From Kordia algicida (GTDB lineage: Bacteria; Bacteroidota; Bacteroidia; Flavobacteriales; Flavobacteriaceae), in NCBI RefSeq assembly GCF_051013375.1, contig NZ_CP142125.1: a DNA stretch of 64,000 nucleotides. The stretch is one strand, 5' to 3'. Below, piece by piece: positions 43,401-52,200 of this stretch. Under the pieces are notes generated by a model. It ran no database searches. It saw only the letters and a list, made by a program, of their open reading frames with translations, and had not been told where the DNA came from. Positions within the stretch are counted from its first letter, which is position 1; every line of letters starts with the position of its first letter. The position numbers were made by a program, and so were the translations under genes.

Positions 43401-44375
43401 GAAATCATCCAAAGAATCACTCTCCTTTTCCATGGAAATTTCAGTTTTATGCTTTGGTTTTACCGTTGCCGATTTTTTGTTGATTGGTTTCGGAGCTTTT
43501 CCAACATCATCAATTGGAAGCGCTTTTGCTTCTACCGTTTGTGCTGTACTTTTTGGCGGATTTGGATCTTTAGCATTGCTCGCTAACGGACCTGCTAGTT
43601 TGTCTTTTTCTTCCGTAACATTACTGTTTACGTTGCCTTTTACTTTGTCTAACGGTTTGTCTTTTTCAAATTGTTTTGCGCTATCTTCATCTGTTGGTAA
43701 GTTGTCTTCTAAGGTTTTTAGCTCTTTTTCAAGCGATGCTTTGAAGGTTTCTTTGGTAAATTTCTTTTTGGTCGCTTCTTTTGAAGTCGCTTCCATACTT
43801 CCATAATGTGCTGCACGATCATTTACTTTTTGCTGATCTTGTGTCGGCAATACAGCAGCTGCTTGTACTTCTGCGGCTTTGGTTTCTGATTTTGGATGTA
43901 CTTCTTGTTCTTCTTTGACACCTTTTACATGTTGTAATGTGTCTTGAAAAGCTTTGTCATTTTCAGGTTTTGAAGGTGTTTTGATAACTTTGTATTCCTT
44001 CTTTTTTGCTTCTTTACCTTTTGGTGCGCCACCATCTTTTGTAGTTTGCTTTTTATCACCTTTTTTCTTGCCAATTGCAGCATCAGCTTTGCCTGCTTTT
44101 GCTACTGCCAAACCTGTTTTTGGTGTTTTTTCTTGAATGTTTGCTCCTGATGTTTTTTTACTTTTGGTAGTATTGTTTCCTTGCGTATTTTTGGTTTCGT
44201 TTATTTTGCTTGGTACGTTTTCCGTTTTGGGAACTATGAACAATTCTGCCTTTTTATCGTCAGTAGCTTTTTGCTGTTTCTTTTTTGCTTTTTGGGGCGC
44301 AATGAACATGTTCGACTGAGAAGATTTCCCCTTCGATTTGTCCGTAGATTTTTTTTGCGCCCTAGCTGTATTCAT
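40461..44375 (-). CDS. Large eCIS-associated protein with C-terminal nuclease domain (candidate payload)
   Basis: 1304 residues in three parts. Residues 1-400 are a disordered, Lys/Ala/Thr-rich region with two 'FIxP' boxes near the N-terminus ('MFIAPQKAKK', 'LFIVPKTEN'). Residues about 600-910 are a long amphipathic/hydrophobic region ('LFTLIAALVDAITAIITDPI', 'LTWDYFRSKAVKLLGEPVVE', 'LPILIGFLAALVGVTGLTAK') typical of big proteins that accompany eCIS clusters. Residues about 1080-1180 carry a DNA/RNA non-specific endonuclease signature: 'QWVRGHFLSEQLHGPGVNW' with RGH near 1103 and 'NMAPISQSANSQM' with the metal-binding Asn. After it comes a helix-hairpin-helix-like stretch ('GLARDILTCRDKFKETNGGF'). 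No DUF4157 HExxH motif is seen. Directly downstream of the tape-measure gene and 4-bp overlapped by the immunity gene. Confidence 0.75.
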   Translation of the reverse strand: MNTARAQKKSTDKSKGKSSQSNMFIAPQKAKKKQQKATDDKKAELFIVPKTENVPSKINETKNTQGNNTTKSKKTSGANIQEKTPKTGLAVAKAGKADAAIGKKKGDKKQTTKDGGAPKGKEAKKKEYKVIKTPSKPENDKAFQDTLQHVKGVKEEQEVHPKSETKAAEVQAAAVLPTQDQQKVNDRAAHYGSMEATSKEATKKKFTKETFKASLEKELKTLEDNLPTDEDSAKQFEKDKPLDKVKGNVNSNVTEEKDKLAGPLASNAKDPNPPKSTAQTVEAKALPIDDVGKAPKPINKKSATVKPKHKTEISMEKESDSLDDFMEENKITDSQLANANEPKFTEALDSKNKAKEEAKKAPKTYRKKENAILGDAKTVAGHAGQDKLGAMFSQRAGDFKEVAGAQSTNESQDKLEQKRINKEFTRIYNKTKEAVGKRLDKISTDVDAYFAEGGAVENAKKSFESRVEKKLSDIYGWTTIDDSIASFFAGEDVNAGAVEGVFQTEKRVFINKLDKIFDKIAGVIAKGLNESMTLIETGRTEMDTFYQGLDKKQKELAKDSLDTFNDKYSDLEETVASKEQELAQDLAKQYKENVDSLRATFDEIKERVSSSWLEAAFNFLKGIVETILKIKDMLFTLIAALVDAITAIITDPIGFLKNLFLGIKLGFEYFFANIKTHLITGLIEWLTGSLGGVGITIPDNLFSLKGIFNLVMQILGLTWDYFRSKAVKLLGEPVVEGMEKAVEVFTIIKEKGVEGLWEYIKDQFNDLKETVMDAIRDMIITKVVEAGIKWIMGLLSPAGAFVKAAMLIIDVVRFFIERAAQIFELVTAFIEGIKALASGGVETLAKSIEKALAKTLPILIGFLAALVGVTGLTAKVQKIIKRVRKRIDKAINKVIKKARKAFKGLVKKGKAKVKDIATKLIGWLKFKNKFKSKDGGNHTLFIKKKGKKQVFYVASDPTPVEKFLKDKKNKEKDKTKKGNIGKALSYYETTVITEENDVLNKEKEYKAEPDKKKKRSKRYEYQKATEKLRKTMQTFANKLSALEFGNENDETVRTKITSKKKGGRAGNVKAWPLTYLPGEFTGSTPKEKPPGWTGYAQDATDQWVRGHFLSEQLHGPGVNWNMAPISQSANSQMETVEHKMIPKIKEQGKFYYYITDATYDDSRTGDDKNIPTKIRIASGELKRKEGTTDKFIPKTKGPSVPISVGLPNLGGPPNLNVAGRPILESKGIKSGLARDILTCRDKFKETNGGFENLADLIASLKLMYSDSLTPKEGGQPSRRLKSLRTNHITELTNLISVEKKVKIE

Positions 44376-44404
44376 CTTATTTTATGTATTGTTGTTTGTT
44401 TTGT

Positions 44405-46168
44405 TTACCATTCAATGTGTAGCATTTTCTCCATCCATTTTAAACGAATTAAGCTGATGTTCCACGGAACTTGTTTTAGCAAAATGTCTTGCGCAGCGCC
44501 TTCAACAGTGAGTTTGATGTCTTCTTCCGTTATTTTTAGTACTCCGTCGCGTTTTAGGAACATGTCACGCAATGTGTTGATCGTACTTCTTTTTAATGGT
44601 GTCCAATGTTCTAAAATGGCTCGCAGTAATTCTTCGCAAGCATTTTTGTCACTTTCTGTTAACGGTGTTTCATAATCTACAATGGTTTCTTGCGGAATTC
44701 CTAGGAGTATTTTTTCCAACGTAAATTCTACATCAGTGCCATTTTCAGTTTCTGTAGCCAAGTAATGTAGCAACATACAAGCTCTACCAAAATCGTTGAT
44801 TTCGTTATTTTCTGTGAGCAATTCGACACCACTGAGAAACCTTTTAATGAAAGGATTTAAGAGTATTAATCCCGATTTTTCTGTGGTTAATCCGATGTCG
44901 TCTGTAACTCTTTTTTGTTTGTCCGCTTCCGCGAGATTTGTTCTTGCTTCTTTTCGCGATTTGTGTTCCTCTTTGTCAGTACCTTTGTTGTTGGTTGTTC
45001 CATTTTTTTCGTTACTGTTTTGTAGATCGTTCGCTGATTTGCCAGTTGCTTCTGTAATTGATTGATCCTTCGCTGAGGCATTTTTTGTTTCCGAATTTTC
45101 TACCGAATTCTTTGTTTGCACTTGCTTCTGTTCGTCTGCTAGTTTTAGATTGCGTTTTTTACGATTTGCTTCTTCTGTGTTGGTAGTTGATGACTTTTCA
45201 GTTGTTTTTACTGTTTTGTCAGTTGTTTTTTGCGTTGCTTCTTTACGCGTTTTATTTTCCGAAATTGTATTAGTTGTTGAAGTTTCTGTTTTAACAGTAA
45301 TATCTTTGGTCACTTTAGCAATGGTAGAAGCGTTGATTGTGATTTCCTTTCCTGCTTCATACTGTGTAATGGCTTGTATTAATGCTATAGATAGCTGTTT
45401 TTCGTTACAGTTTTTCAATTGTTTTCCTTCGGCTTTGGCTTTGGGTTGTAAGAGTTGCAACAAGGTTTTTGAGAATTGCGTTACTGAAGTACTAAAACCG
45501 AGTGTTTGATGCCAAATTTTAGCTTCTGAAGTTGCATAGTTTAGCGTAAAACTTTTGGTGATTGCTTTTAGAAATTCTTGAAAGAATGTAGCTTCAAGCG
45601 TTACGTAATTTGAGGTTATTTGCTGTTTGCTTTCTATGATGCTCAATAGCTTTTCGTAATCATTCCGCAGTAGCGACAACATACGCGCAATGGTTTCTGA
45701 GTTTGTGGCAAATATTGTTCTTAGTTTTGTTCTTTCTACGGAAGTGAACTCCACAATAGCGTTCAGCCAATCTTTAAAGGCTTTTACAGAAATATGCGCA
45801 GGCAATATTCCGCTAGAGAGATACGTAACCAATGCGTCAAAGGCAGAAGCTTCTCGTGTGGTTTTTGCAATAAGCTTACCATCACGAGAACTTCCATCAG
45901 CGTTTATAGACATGAGTTGCTGATTGATTTGCTGCATGATTTCTTTCGTTAAACTTTGCAGGTCAATATCATTTACCTCAACATTGATTTCAATGCTATC
46001 AATCGTGCATTTGGTATTGGGATGTTTTTTGTCCCAATTGTCACAAACATGTGCTACTCTTGGTAAGAGTTTTTCTTTAAAGAAATTGACATAGTATTGC
46101 TCCCAAGACACGGATTTGTCGTTGTAATTAATGTTTACATCAAACGCTATGTCGTGGATTGTATGCAT
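44405..46168 (-). CDS. eCIS tape-measure protein (Afp14-like, CIS_TMP)
   Basis: 587 residues. The N-terminus 'MHTIHDIAFDVNINYNDKSV', 'YYVNFFKEKLLPRVAHVCDN' and 'TIDSIEINVEVNDIDLQSLT' is the start of the contractile injection system tape-measure family, which sets tube length. Helical blocks follow, then a low-complexity Thr/Lys/Asn/Glu stretch (about residues 290-420), then a second conserved block ('LLNPFIKRFLSGVELLTENN', 'FGRACMLLHYLATE', 'LGIPQETIVDYETPLTESDK', 'WTPLKRSTINTLRDMFLKRD') and the end 'DILLKQVPWNISLIRLKWME'. It starts 3 bases after the stop of the fibre-like gene. Confidence 0.88.
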   Translation of the reverse strand: MHTIHDIAFDVNINYNDKSVSWEQYYVNFFKEKLLPRVAHVCDNWDKKHPNTKCTIDSIEINVEVNDIDLQSLTKEIMQQINQQLMSINADGSSRDGKLIAKTTREASAFDALVTYLSSGILPAHISVKAFKDWLNAIVEFTSVERTKLRTIFATNSETIARMLSLLRNDYEKLLSIIESKQQITSNYVTLEATFFQEFLKAITKSFTLNYATSEAKIWHQTLGFSTSVTQFSKTLLQLLQPKAKAEGKQLKNCNEKQLSIALIQAITQYEAGKEITINASTIAKVTKDITVKTETSTTNTISENKTRKEATQKTTDKTVKTTEKSSTTNTEEANRKKRNLKLADEQKQVQTKNSVENSETKNASAKDQSITEATGKSANDLQNSNEKNGTTNNKGTDKEEHKSRKEARTNLAEADKQKRVTDDIGLTTEKSGLILLNPFIKRFLSGVELLTENNEINDFGRACMLLHYLATETENGTDVEFTLEKILLGIPQETIVDYETPLTESDKNACEELLRAILEHWTPLKRSTINTLRDMFLKRDGVLKITEEDIKLTVEGAAQDILLKQVPWNISLIRLKWMEKMLHIEW

Positions 46169-46171
46169 GGA

Positions 46172-49100
46172 TTAGATACCCTTTGTAATTGAATATGTGT
46201 TGTTTAGATTGTTTTTAATGTTATCACCTTTATTATCGAATGTATTTAGGTAATCATCATTTATTCTTGATCGTGAGTTGTCACCATAATCTGCATTTCT
46301 GAGATTTGACAAACTTATGATTCCTGTCATCAGCGAAGCCGCATTGTCATTATCTACGCAACGCAATAGTTCTAATGATGATAGTTCTAATACTTCATCA
46401 AGTTTTAAAAAGACATCTTTAGAATTGGCAAAACGTATATCTGTAATGTATTTTTCATCTAAATCTAATCGCAATCTATTTAAGTTGTTGATTTCTGAAA
46501 TACGATCGTTGTTTAAGTTTTTAGAACGTTTTATTTTTTCATAAGTAGCCTGTAAAGGATTGAGAATGTCTTCTACTACCGTATCAGATATTCCTCGATT
46601 TTCAAATAAACCTTTGAGTGCTACAATATCATCTGGAACTCTTAATATGTTGAGACGTTCTTCGTACGGAGTTGAACATACCAATCGTCCTAAAGGATTT
46701 GTGGTACCTGTTCCTGGATTTGTTGGTCCTGTTGGTCCTGTTGGATCGATCGGATCTGTCGGAATTGTTGGTCCATCGTTGCTTGGCACTGTTACCGTTA
46801 CCGTTTTTGAAGAAACACATTCTAAATTGTCTACTCTTATTTGTAGATTGTATCGAATGCTTCTTGCGCCACCTTCTGCTTGTACTCTATATGTTAATGG
46901 ATTTGGTAAAACTGGCGTTAAGGTTTGTCCGCTAATAATGTCTACTAATCTGTAGTTCATATAGTCTCTTTGTCCGTAATCGTGAATAAATCTAAAGAGG
47001 TATTGTCCGTTATTCACCGCTGAATTGTTGGTATCATGCACTAGAGATTCATCTGCTGGCATTTTGAATACACAAGTAGTATCGACTATTTGATCGTCTA
47101 TCATAAACTCAATTGGATTTCCAATTTCGCTATCCGGAATTTGTGCAGGTACAAATCTGTAATTGCCGTTTTCTCTGATTAGGAATTGTTCTGGAGATTC
47201 TTCTTGTGGCGATGTGATGTCAAAATCATTAGGATCTACCGTGATTATTACTGATAATGGCGTCGTGCCATTTTTCCAACAGTATTTGTCTATTAATCCT
47301 AAATTTTCTGGTGTATCTGGTGTTGGTGCAGAATGTCTTATTTCTACAGGTATTGAGTCCGTTTCACAAGGGTCAGTATCCATTAATTCTGGTTTTACAC
47401 AAACTTTTACGGTATACGTTGTAATGACACTTCCATTTGTTGCAATGGTATGTTCGGCAGTGTTTTCTATGAGGTTTCCATTATTGTCAAACCATTTTAT
47501 GTCTAAATATGCTTCTGGATTGTGTACGCTAGGCATATTCAACGTTGTAGTAAGATTTAAAACAACATCATTATCTTCCCAACGTAACAATACATCTTCT
47601 GCAAAGATTTCGTTTTCGTTTGGTATTCTGTATACTGTGGTTGAAGTTATTTCAACACCTCCAATTTCAAAGGTTAGCAATTCTCCTATTCTGCCATCTC
47701 CAATTTGCGACGGATTGAAAACATACGAGTTTCCATCATTGCTAGGAGTTATTAAATCACTACCAAATGGAGAGGTAATTTCGGCATCTTCTGGTGAAAC
47801 AGGAATGGTAATTTCTGGAATCGGATTGAGATCATCAAAACAATATCCTCGCTCTAGCTCAAAAGTTGGTCGTGTGTAATTGATAGTTATAGGCACTTCT
47901 ACTTCACAAGCATGTATAAGTCCTAAACCTGGTTTTACACATACCAACACTTTAAATGTAACATTCACTTCTCCATTTGGTGCAGGAACTCTAAAGCCTA
48001 AAAGGTCTTCATCTGCTATAGGATTTCCTTGATCGTCAAACCATTTTATTTCAAGATAGTTTTGCGGATTTGCAACTCCTGGCACTCTTGGATTTGCTGT
48101 TAAATCGACGATCACACTTTCGCCATCCCAACGAACAAATTCTTCATTAGCTCTTACATTTTCTTGTGAAGGAACTTTGTAAATTGTTGTGGTTGCAACA
48201 AGGGAATCGTTTAGAAAGACTTGTATAGGTTGTCCTATTTCGGCATTGGTAATGTTTCCTGATTCAAAGGTAACTACACTAGAAATTCGCTGAATAAGAT
48301 TGGTTGCTGCAGACGTTGTTACATTATCGTCAAGACCGACACTGAGTTCTATAGATTCAGGGAAACAAATTCCTCTTGGAATGTCTAATGTAGGACGATT
48401 TAGAGAAATATCTATATCAAAGAAAACAAAGCAAGAATCTTCTAAGCCGCTAACGCGCATTTCTACTCTGTACATGCCGCCTGCCATATCGCCATCAGCT
48501 GGAATTTCTATATTTTCAACAATTCTTGAGTCTCCTATTTCGCTATTGTTATTATTTAAATCAATCCACCTGTATTCTATGTACGTTTCTGATTCAAATT
48601 GATGTCTGACCAATAGATTGATGATGACACTTTCAGAAGTCCATTCCACAATTTCGTATGGCAATAGTGCATTTCCTTCTTCATCTCTGTTGACGAAAGC
48701 CGGAAGCATGGCAACTACCGTACTTTTGTTTTCTATAAGCGTCCCGTTGACGCGAAATTTAATGTCTTCTCCGGCTAATGTTGGTGGAACTTTTGCTGGA
48801 TTGATAAAATAGTTTCCTTCATCCGTTATTTCTATAAAACTTGGTCCATCAGATGGTTCTTGTGGTGATGTTAGGAAAGCTCCAAATGGCATGACTGTTA
48901 TTGGAACCCAAGTTGGAGACGTTTCCGTTAGCCTATAGCAAATGGTGTTTATAACTTCAATATCTTCTGGAACTGGTCTTGATTCGTTCACGGGAACTTC
49001 AACATCTATTTCACAAACTCCAGGTTCGTTTTCTATTCCAATAGTTACAATCAGCGTTTCTTCAAATGTTGTTCCTACATTTTCAAAAGAAATTGCCGAA

Positions 49101-51997
49101 AGATCCGTTCCTGTTCCTATTTCAGATCCGTTGGCGCGTTTCCACATATATGTGTAGTTGTATGCATATGGAACTGATTCATGAGTTACCGATAGGTTTA
49201 CTGAGATGCCTGCATCACTCCATTCTGGTGAGTTGTAGTTTGCTGTAATGTCTGTTGGAAATTTGAATACACAGATTTCCACAGGTGTTTTTGGTGTTTT
49301 TCCATCTACTAAGAAAGTTAAGGTTGTTCCTATGAGGTTGTCTGGTACTAAAGTAGGATCAAACGCATAACCATTTTCTGTTTCTACAATAAAACCTTCT
49401 CCTTCTAAAGAAGTAACTACACCATCTGATGGACTTATAATGAAATCTACTTGCCCTTCATCTGCTGGCAAGCAAAATTTTGTTTTAGAGATGGCAAGTG
49501 TCGTTTCTGGTTCTTCACTGTATACGATTGTTTCTGGCGGACAGTCTGAACAACACATGTATGGTAGGGCAAAGTCGTATAGTACTTCTCCATTGTATGG
49601 TTTTAATACGGTTGTGCCATCTAGGTCTTCTTCAACACTTCCGATGTATACCATAAGGAATGTTCCTCCTTTTGGTACGCCTCCCATGTGTTCTAAACCA
49701 GGATGTTTTGCTATGAGATGTGAAAGTATGAGTTTGTTGTAAATGCTGTATCGAATGTCGTCAATTTGAGTTTTTAACCATGAGAAACGTTCTTTTAGAC
49801 AACATAGTTTTGATAGATCGTAAATGTAATATTCATACATTTTATCGTGTGTATTGCTTCCAAAACTTGAGTTTTCTCCTGCTTTTGATATTTTGAATAG
49901 TACTTGATCTACGTTTGAGCATAGTAATTCAATAGCATCATTGAGTGCTTTCCATTTTTCTGTATTGTATATTTCATCTAATGATTTTATGAACAGTCTT
50001 TTGATTTCTCTGAGACTGGCAATGATTTTTACAGCAGATTCCGTGTAAAAGAAGTAATCATCAGGAACAACATCATCACCATTTGAAAGCTGATCGATGA
50101 TTTGTAAAGCAATATTTGATAGATATACCGCAGAAACATTTTGTGTACCTGCATATGAATACGCTTGATCTATGGCGTAACTGATAGAGTTTTGATATTG
50201 CGCCTGTGAATCATTTTTTGGATTTTGTGTACTTGAGTTTACATTGATCGTTTTTTCTGAGGTTTTTTCAAGATTTATTTTCCCTGTTGTTGCTGATTTG
50301 TTGAATAATTCAAATGTTTGTCCAGACAATTGAGCTGTTAGCAACGGAAATTTAGTAGTGCTCGTGCCATTGTCTCCTAAGTTTTTGTATTGGTAATTTT
50401 CAAAGAATTCTATGGCGCTTTCTGCCGTACAACAAAATTCTTGTTCCCAAGTATTTAGTAAGATTGAATAGTCTTTGGTGTCACATTTGTCATCTTCAAT
50501 AGAAACTTTTTTTACAGGAAATCCGATACTGACAGCTTTTACATCAAAAGCGAGGTTGTACTGTTTTTTTAAGGTTCTTATTCTTTTGAGAGCTGTGCGA
50601 TAGTCTTTTCCTAAATGTCCTTCTATTCGGTAAAAATCTTTGTCTAAATGACTGAATTTTAACGGTTCTTGTACACACGGAATGTTTTTAAGTTTTAATA
50701 CATGATAGCCCAATTGATTTTTGGGTTTTCGTTGCTGAATTGATACAGGATTCCAATTTGACACTAATGCATTTCTAGTCTGATAGTAATATGGAATGCT
50801 GCGCTCACTCAACTTGTATTCGTAACTTTTGGAAGGAGTTGCTTTTATTGTCGCCGTTTTCGGATTTGGTATTTTGTATTCTTTTAGTTGATTGTAAAAC
50901 CGAATGCATAATGCTCTTATTGCCAATAAGTTTTTATCATTTTGAGAAACCGTAGGCGACGGATAGAAACTGTGACGTCTGTGCATACGTAAGTTTTCAT
51001 CTAAGGTTCCTAGCAAAAGGTGTTTTGGAAATGCTTTAATGTTGGCAACACATTCAAATTTTGTATGTAAGATAAGTTCGCGAATTTCACGATAGGTATC
51101 AACTAAATCTTTGAGTAGATCATATTTATACTGAATGTAATTTTGTTGCCCAACTGTAAAAATAGTGTCTATGTAATTAGTGATTTCGTTGATATTTACT
51201 CCATAATGCAAAAAGTTAATGCGATGATTGAAACGTTCAATAATGGTTTTAATCGCAGTTTTTAATTCTTCTTTGAGATAAAAAGTTTCTTTGAATTGAT
51301 TGTGAATTGAAAGTCCAGAGTTTACATTTCCGCTATTTAATAACAAACGTGGCACACACAACTCTGGAAGTGAATCGTAGTATGCCAATACATCATGACT
51401 TCTGTAAATGGTATCTCCTGCAATGAGTTTGGCGTAATTGCTTTTGTGGGTGAGTAAAAACTTTATATTACTATATACTTTGTTTCCCGTTTCGTCACAA
51501 CCAGAACCGCCACACAAACCTTCATCTTCTGTATAGTTTTCAACATATGCTAATACTATGTAATCTTTGAGTGTTCCTTGTACGTTAGTTGTAAAAGAGG
51601 AAAGCGGATGCTCATCCAGTGGACGACCCGCTCCCTCTTGTTCATAGATTTCATATACCTGTGTCCCTTCAAATAAAGCGTAAGCCGCTCTGTCTGTCAA
51701 GTTCGAATAGTATTGAAACCTACGTGTCTCTGTTTTTATAATGTCGCCATCAGTCGTAATTCCGACTCCTTGACCTATAATAATTTCATCTTCAGAATAT
51801 GAAACAATATTCATTCCGCATCCAATCCCAACTCCGATTAAGTACACGCGACTCACACGGTCTTGATCTTCGAAGTAATTTACAACTTTATTTAGATTTT
51901 TGTGCGTTAATACCTGATCTGGCAAAAATTCTTCATAGATATTGCCTTCTGTGTTTAAGATATTTAAATACGGGTCTTTTTTCTCTATTGTTTTCAT
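46172..51997 (-). CDS. 1941-residue modular eCIS baseplate/fibre-like protein
   Basis: The N-terminal 840 residues are unique; the beginning ('LTHKNLNKVVNYFEDQDRVS', 'YLIGVGIGCGMNIVSYSEDE', 'GQGVGITTDGDIIKTE') looks like a structural attachment domain that I have seen in Bacteroidota eCIS clusters. Residues about 845-1740 are about five tandem modules of 150-180 residues, each with a Cys ('CFPESIELSVG', 'CFDDLNPIPEITI', 'KYCWKNGTTPLSVII'), an 'IGxPIxFxxxxxxVxTTxxxKxP' type segment and a 'YxxxKWFDxxGNxI' type Ig-like strand pair. A Pro/Thr/Gly linker ('PTDPIDPTGPTGPTNPGTGT') near 1750 leads to a helical C-terminus. The modules suggest a receptor-binding or shaft protein. No signal peptide. Between the two baseplate genes and the tape measure. 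Confidence 0.75.
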   Translation of the reverse strand: MKTIEKKDPYLNILNTEGNIYEEFLPDQVLTHKNLNKVVNYFEDQDRVSRVYLIGVGIGCGMNIVSYSEDEIIIGQGVGITTDGDIIKTETRRFQYYSNLTDRAAYALFEGTQVYEIYEQEGAGRPLDEHPLSSFTTNVQGTLKDYIVLAYVENYTEDEGLCGGSGCDETGNKVYSNIKFLLTHKSNYAKLIAGDTIYRSHDVLAYYDSLPELCVPRLLLNSGNVNSGLSIHNQFKETFYLKEELKTAIKTIIERFNHRINFLHYGVNINEITNYIDTIFTVGQQNYIQYKYDLLKDLVDTYREIRELILHTKFECVANIKAFPKHLLLGTLDENLRMHRRHSFYPSPTVSQNDKNLLAIRALCIRFYNQLKEYKIPNPKTATIKATPSKSYEYKLSERSIPYYYQTRNALVSNWNPVSIQQRKPKNQLGYHVLKLKNIPCVQEPLKFSHLDKDFYRIEGHLGKDYRTALKRIRTLKKQYNLAFDVKAVSIGFPVKKVSIEDDKCDTKDYSILLNTWEQEFCCTAESAIEFFENYQYKNLGDNGTSTTKFPLLTAQLSGQTFELFNKSATTGKINLEKTSEKTINVNSSTQNPKNDSQAQYQNSISYAIDQAYSYAGTQNVSAVYLSNIALQIIDQLSNGDDVVPDDYFFYTESAVKIIASLREIKRLFIKSLDEIYNTEKWKALNDAIELLCSNVDQVLFKISKAGENSSFGSNTHDKMYEYYIYDLSKLCCLKERFSWLKTQIDDIRYSIYNKLILSHLIAKHPGLEHMGGVPKGGTFLMVYIGSVEEDLDGTTVLKPYNGEVLYDFALPYMCCSDCPPETIVYSEEPETTLAISKTKFCLPADEGQVDFIISPSDGVVTSLEGEGFIVETENGYAFDPTLVPDNLIGTTLTFLVDGKTPKTPVEICVFKFPTDITANYNSPEWSDAGISVNLSVTHESVPYAYNYTYMWKRANGSEIGTGTDLSAISFENVGTTFEETLIVTIGIENEPGVCEIDVEVPVNESRPVPEDIEVINTICYRLTETSPTWVPITVMPFGAFLTSPQEPSDGPSFIEITDEGNYFINPAKVPPTLAGEDIKFRVNGTLIENKSTVVAMLPAFVNRDEEGNALLPYEIVEWTSESVIINLLVRHQFESETYIEYRWIDLNNNNSEIGDSRIVENIEIPADGDMAGGMYRVEMRVSGLEDSCFVFFDIDISLNRPTLDIPRGICFPESIELSVGLDDNVTTSAATNLIQRISSVVTFESGNITNAEIGQPIQVFLNDSLVATTTIYKVPSQENVRANEEFVRWDGESVIVDLTANPRVPGVANPQNYLEIKWFDDQGNPIADEDLLGFRVPAPNGEVNVTFKVLVCVKPGLGLIHACEVEVPITINYTRPTFELERGYCFDDLNPIPEITIPVSPEDAEITSPFGSDLITPSNDGNSYVFNPSQIGDGRIGELLTFEIGGVEITSTTVYRIPNENEIFAEDVLLRWEDNDVVLNLTTTLNMPSVHNPEAYLDIKWFDNNGNLIENTAEHTIATNGSVITTYTVKVCVKPELMDTDPCETDSIPVEIRHSAPTPDTPENLGLIDKYCWKNGTTPLSVIITVDPNDFDITSPQEESPEQFLIRENGNYRFVPAQIPDSEIGNPIEFMIDDQIVDTTCVFKMPADESLVHDTNNSAVNNGQYLFRFIHDYGQRDYMNYRLVDIISGQTLTPVLPNPLTYRVQAEGGARSIRYNLQIRVDNLECVSSKTVTVTVPSNDGPTIPTDPIDPTGPTGPTNPGTGTTNPLGRLVCSTPYEERLNILRVPDDIVALKGLFENRGISDTVVEDILNPLQATYEKIKRSKNLNNDRISEINNLNRLRLDLDEKYITDIRFANSKDVFLKLDEVLELSSLELLRCVDNDNAASLMTGIISLSNLRNADYGDNSRSRINDDYLNTFDNKGDNIKNNLNNTYSITKGI

Positions 51998-52026
51998 CTG
52001 TGTTGTATTTTTTGAATGATTGAATT

Positions 52027-52084
52027 AGATTGCTACGCTTTTAGAATTTAGACTGCTGCGCTTTTAGATCGCTACGCTCTGAGA
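52027..52084. repeat. Three degenerate GCTACGCTTTTAGA repeats
   Basis: AGATTGCTACGCTTTTAGA (52027-52045), AGACTGCTGCGCTTTTAGA (52050-52068) and AGATCGCTACGCTCTGAGA (52066-52084) occur in the 203-base gap between the Afp12-like and fibre-like genes. In reverse complement they read TCTAAAAGCGTAGCAATCT and are relatives of the units at 14248-14336 and 19886-19904. Confidence 0.75.
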
Positions 52085-52200
52085 TTTCTTTAGAAGGTTT
52101 TAGTCACTTTTTAAGACTTATTAGCCAATATTTAGCGTTATTTCTAATTTTTCATTTTTCTTTCCGTTTTTTTACTTCATCACTTTTTAGGTATTACTAA

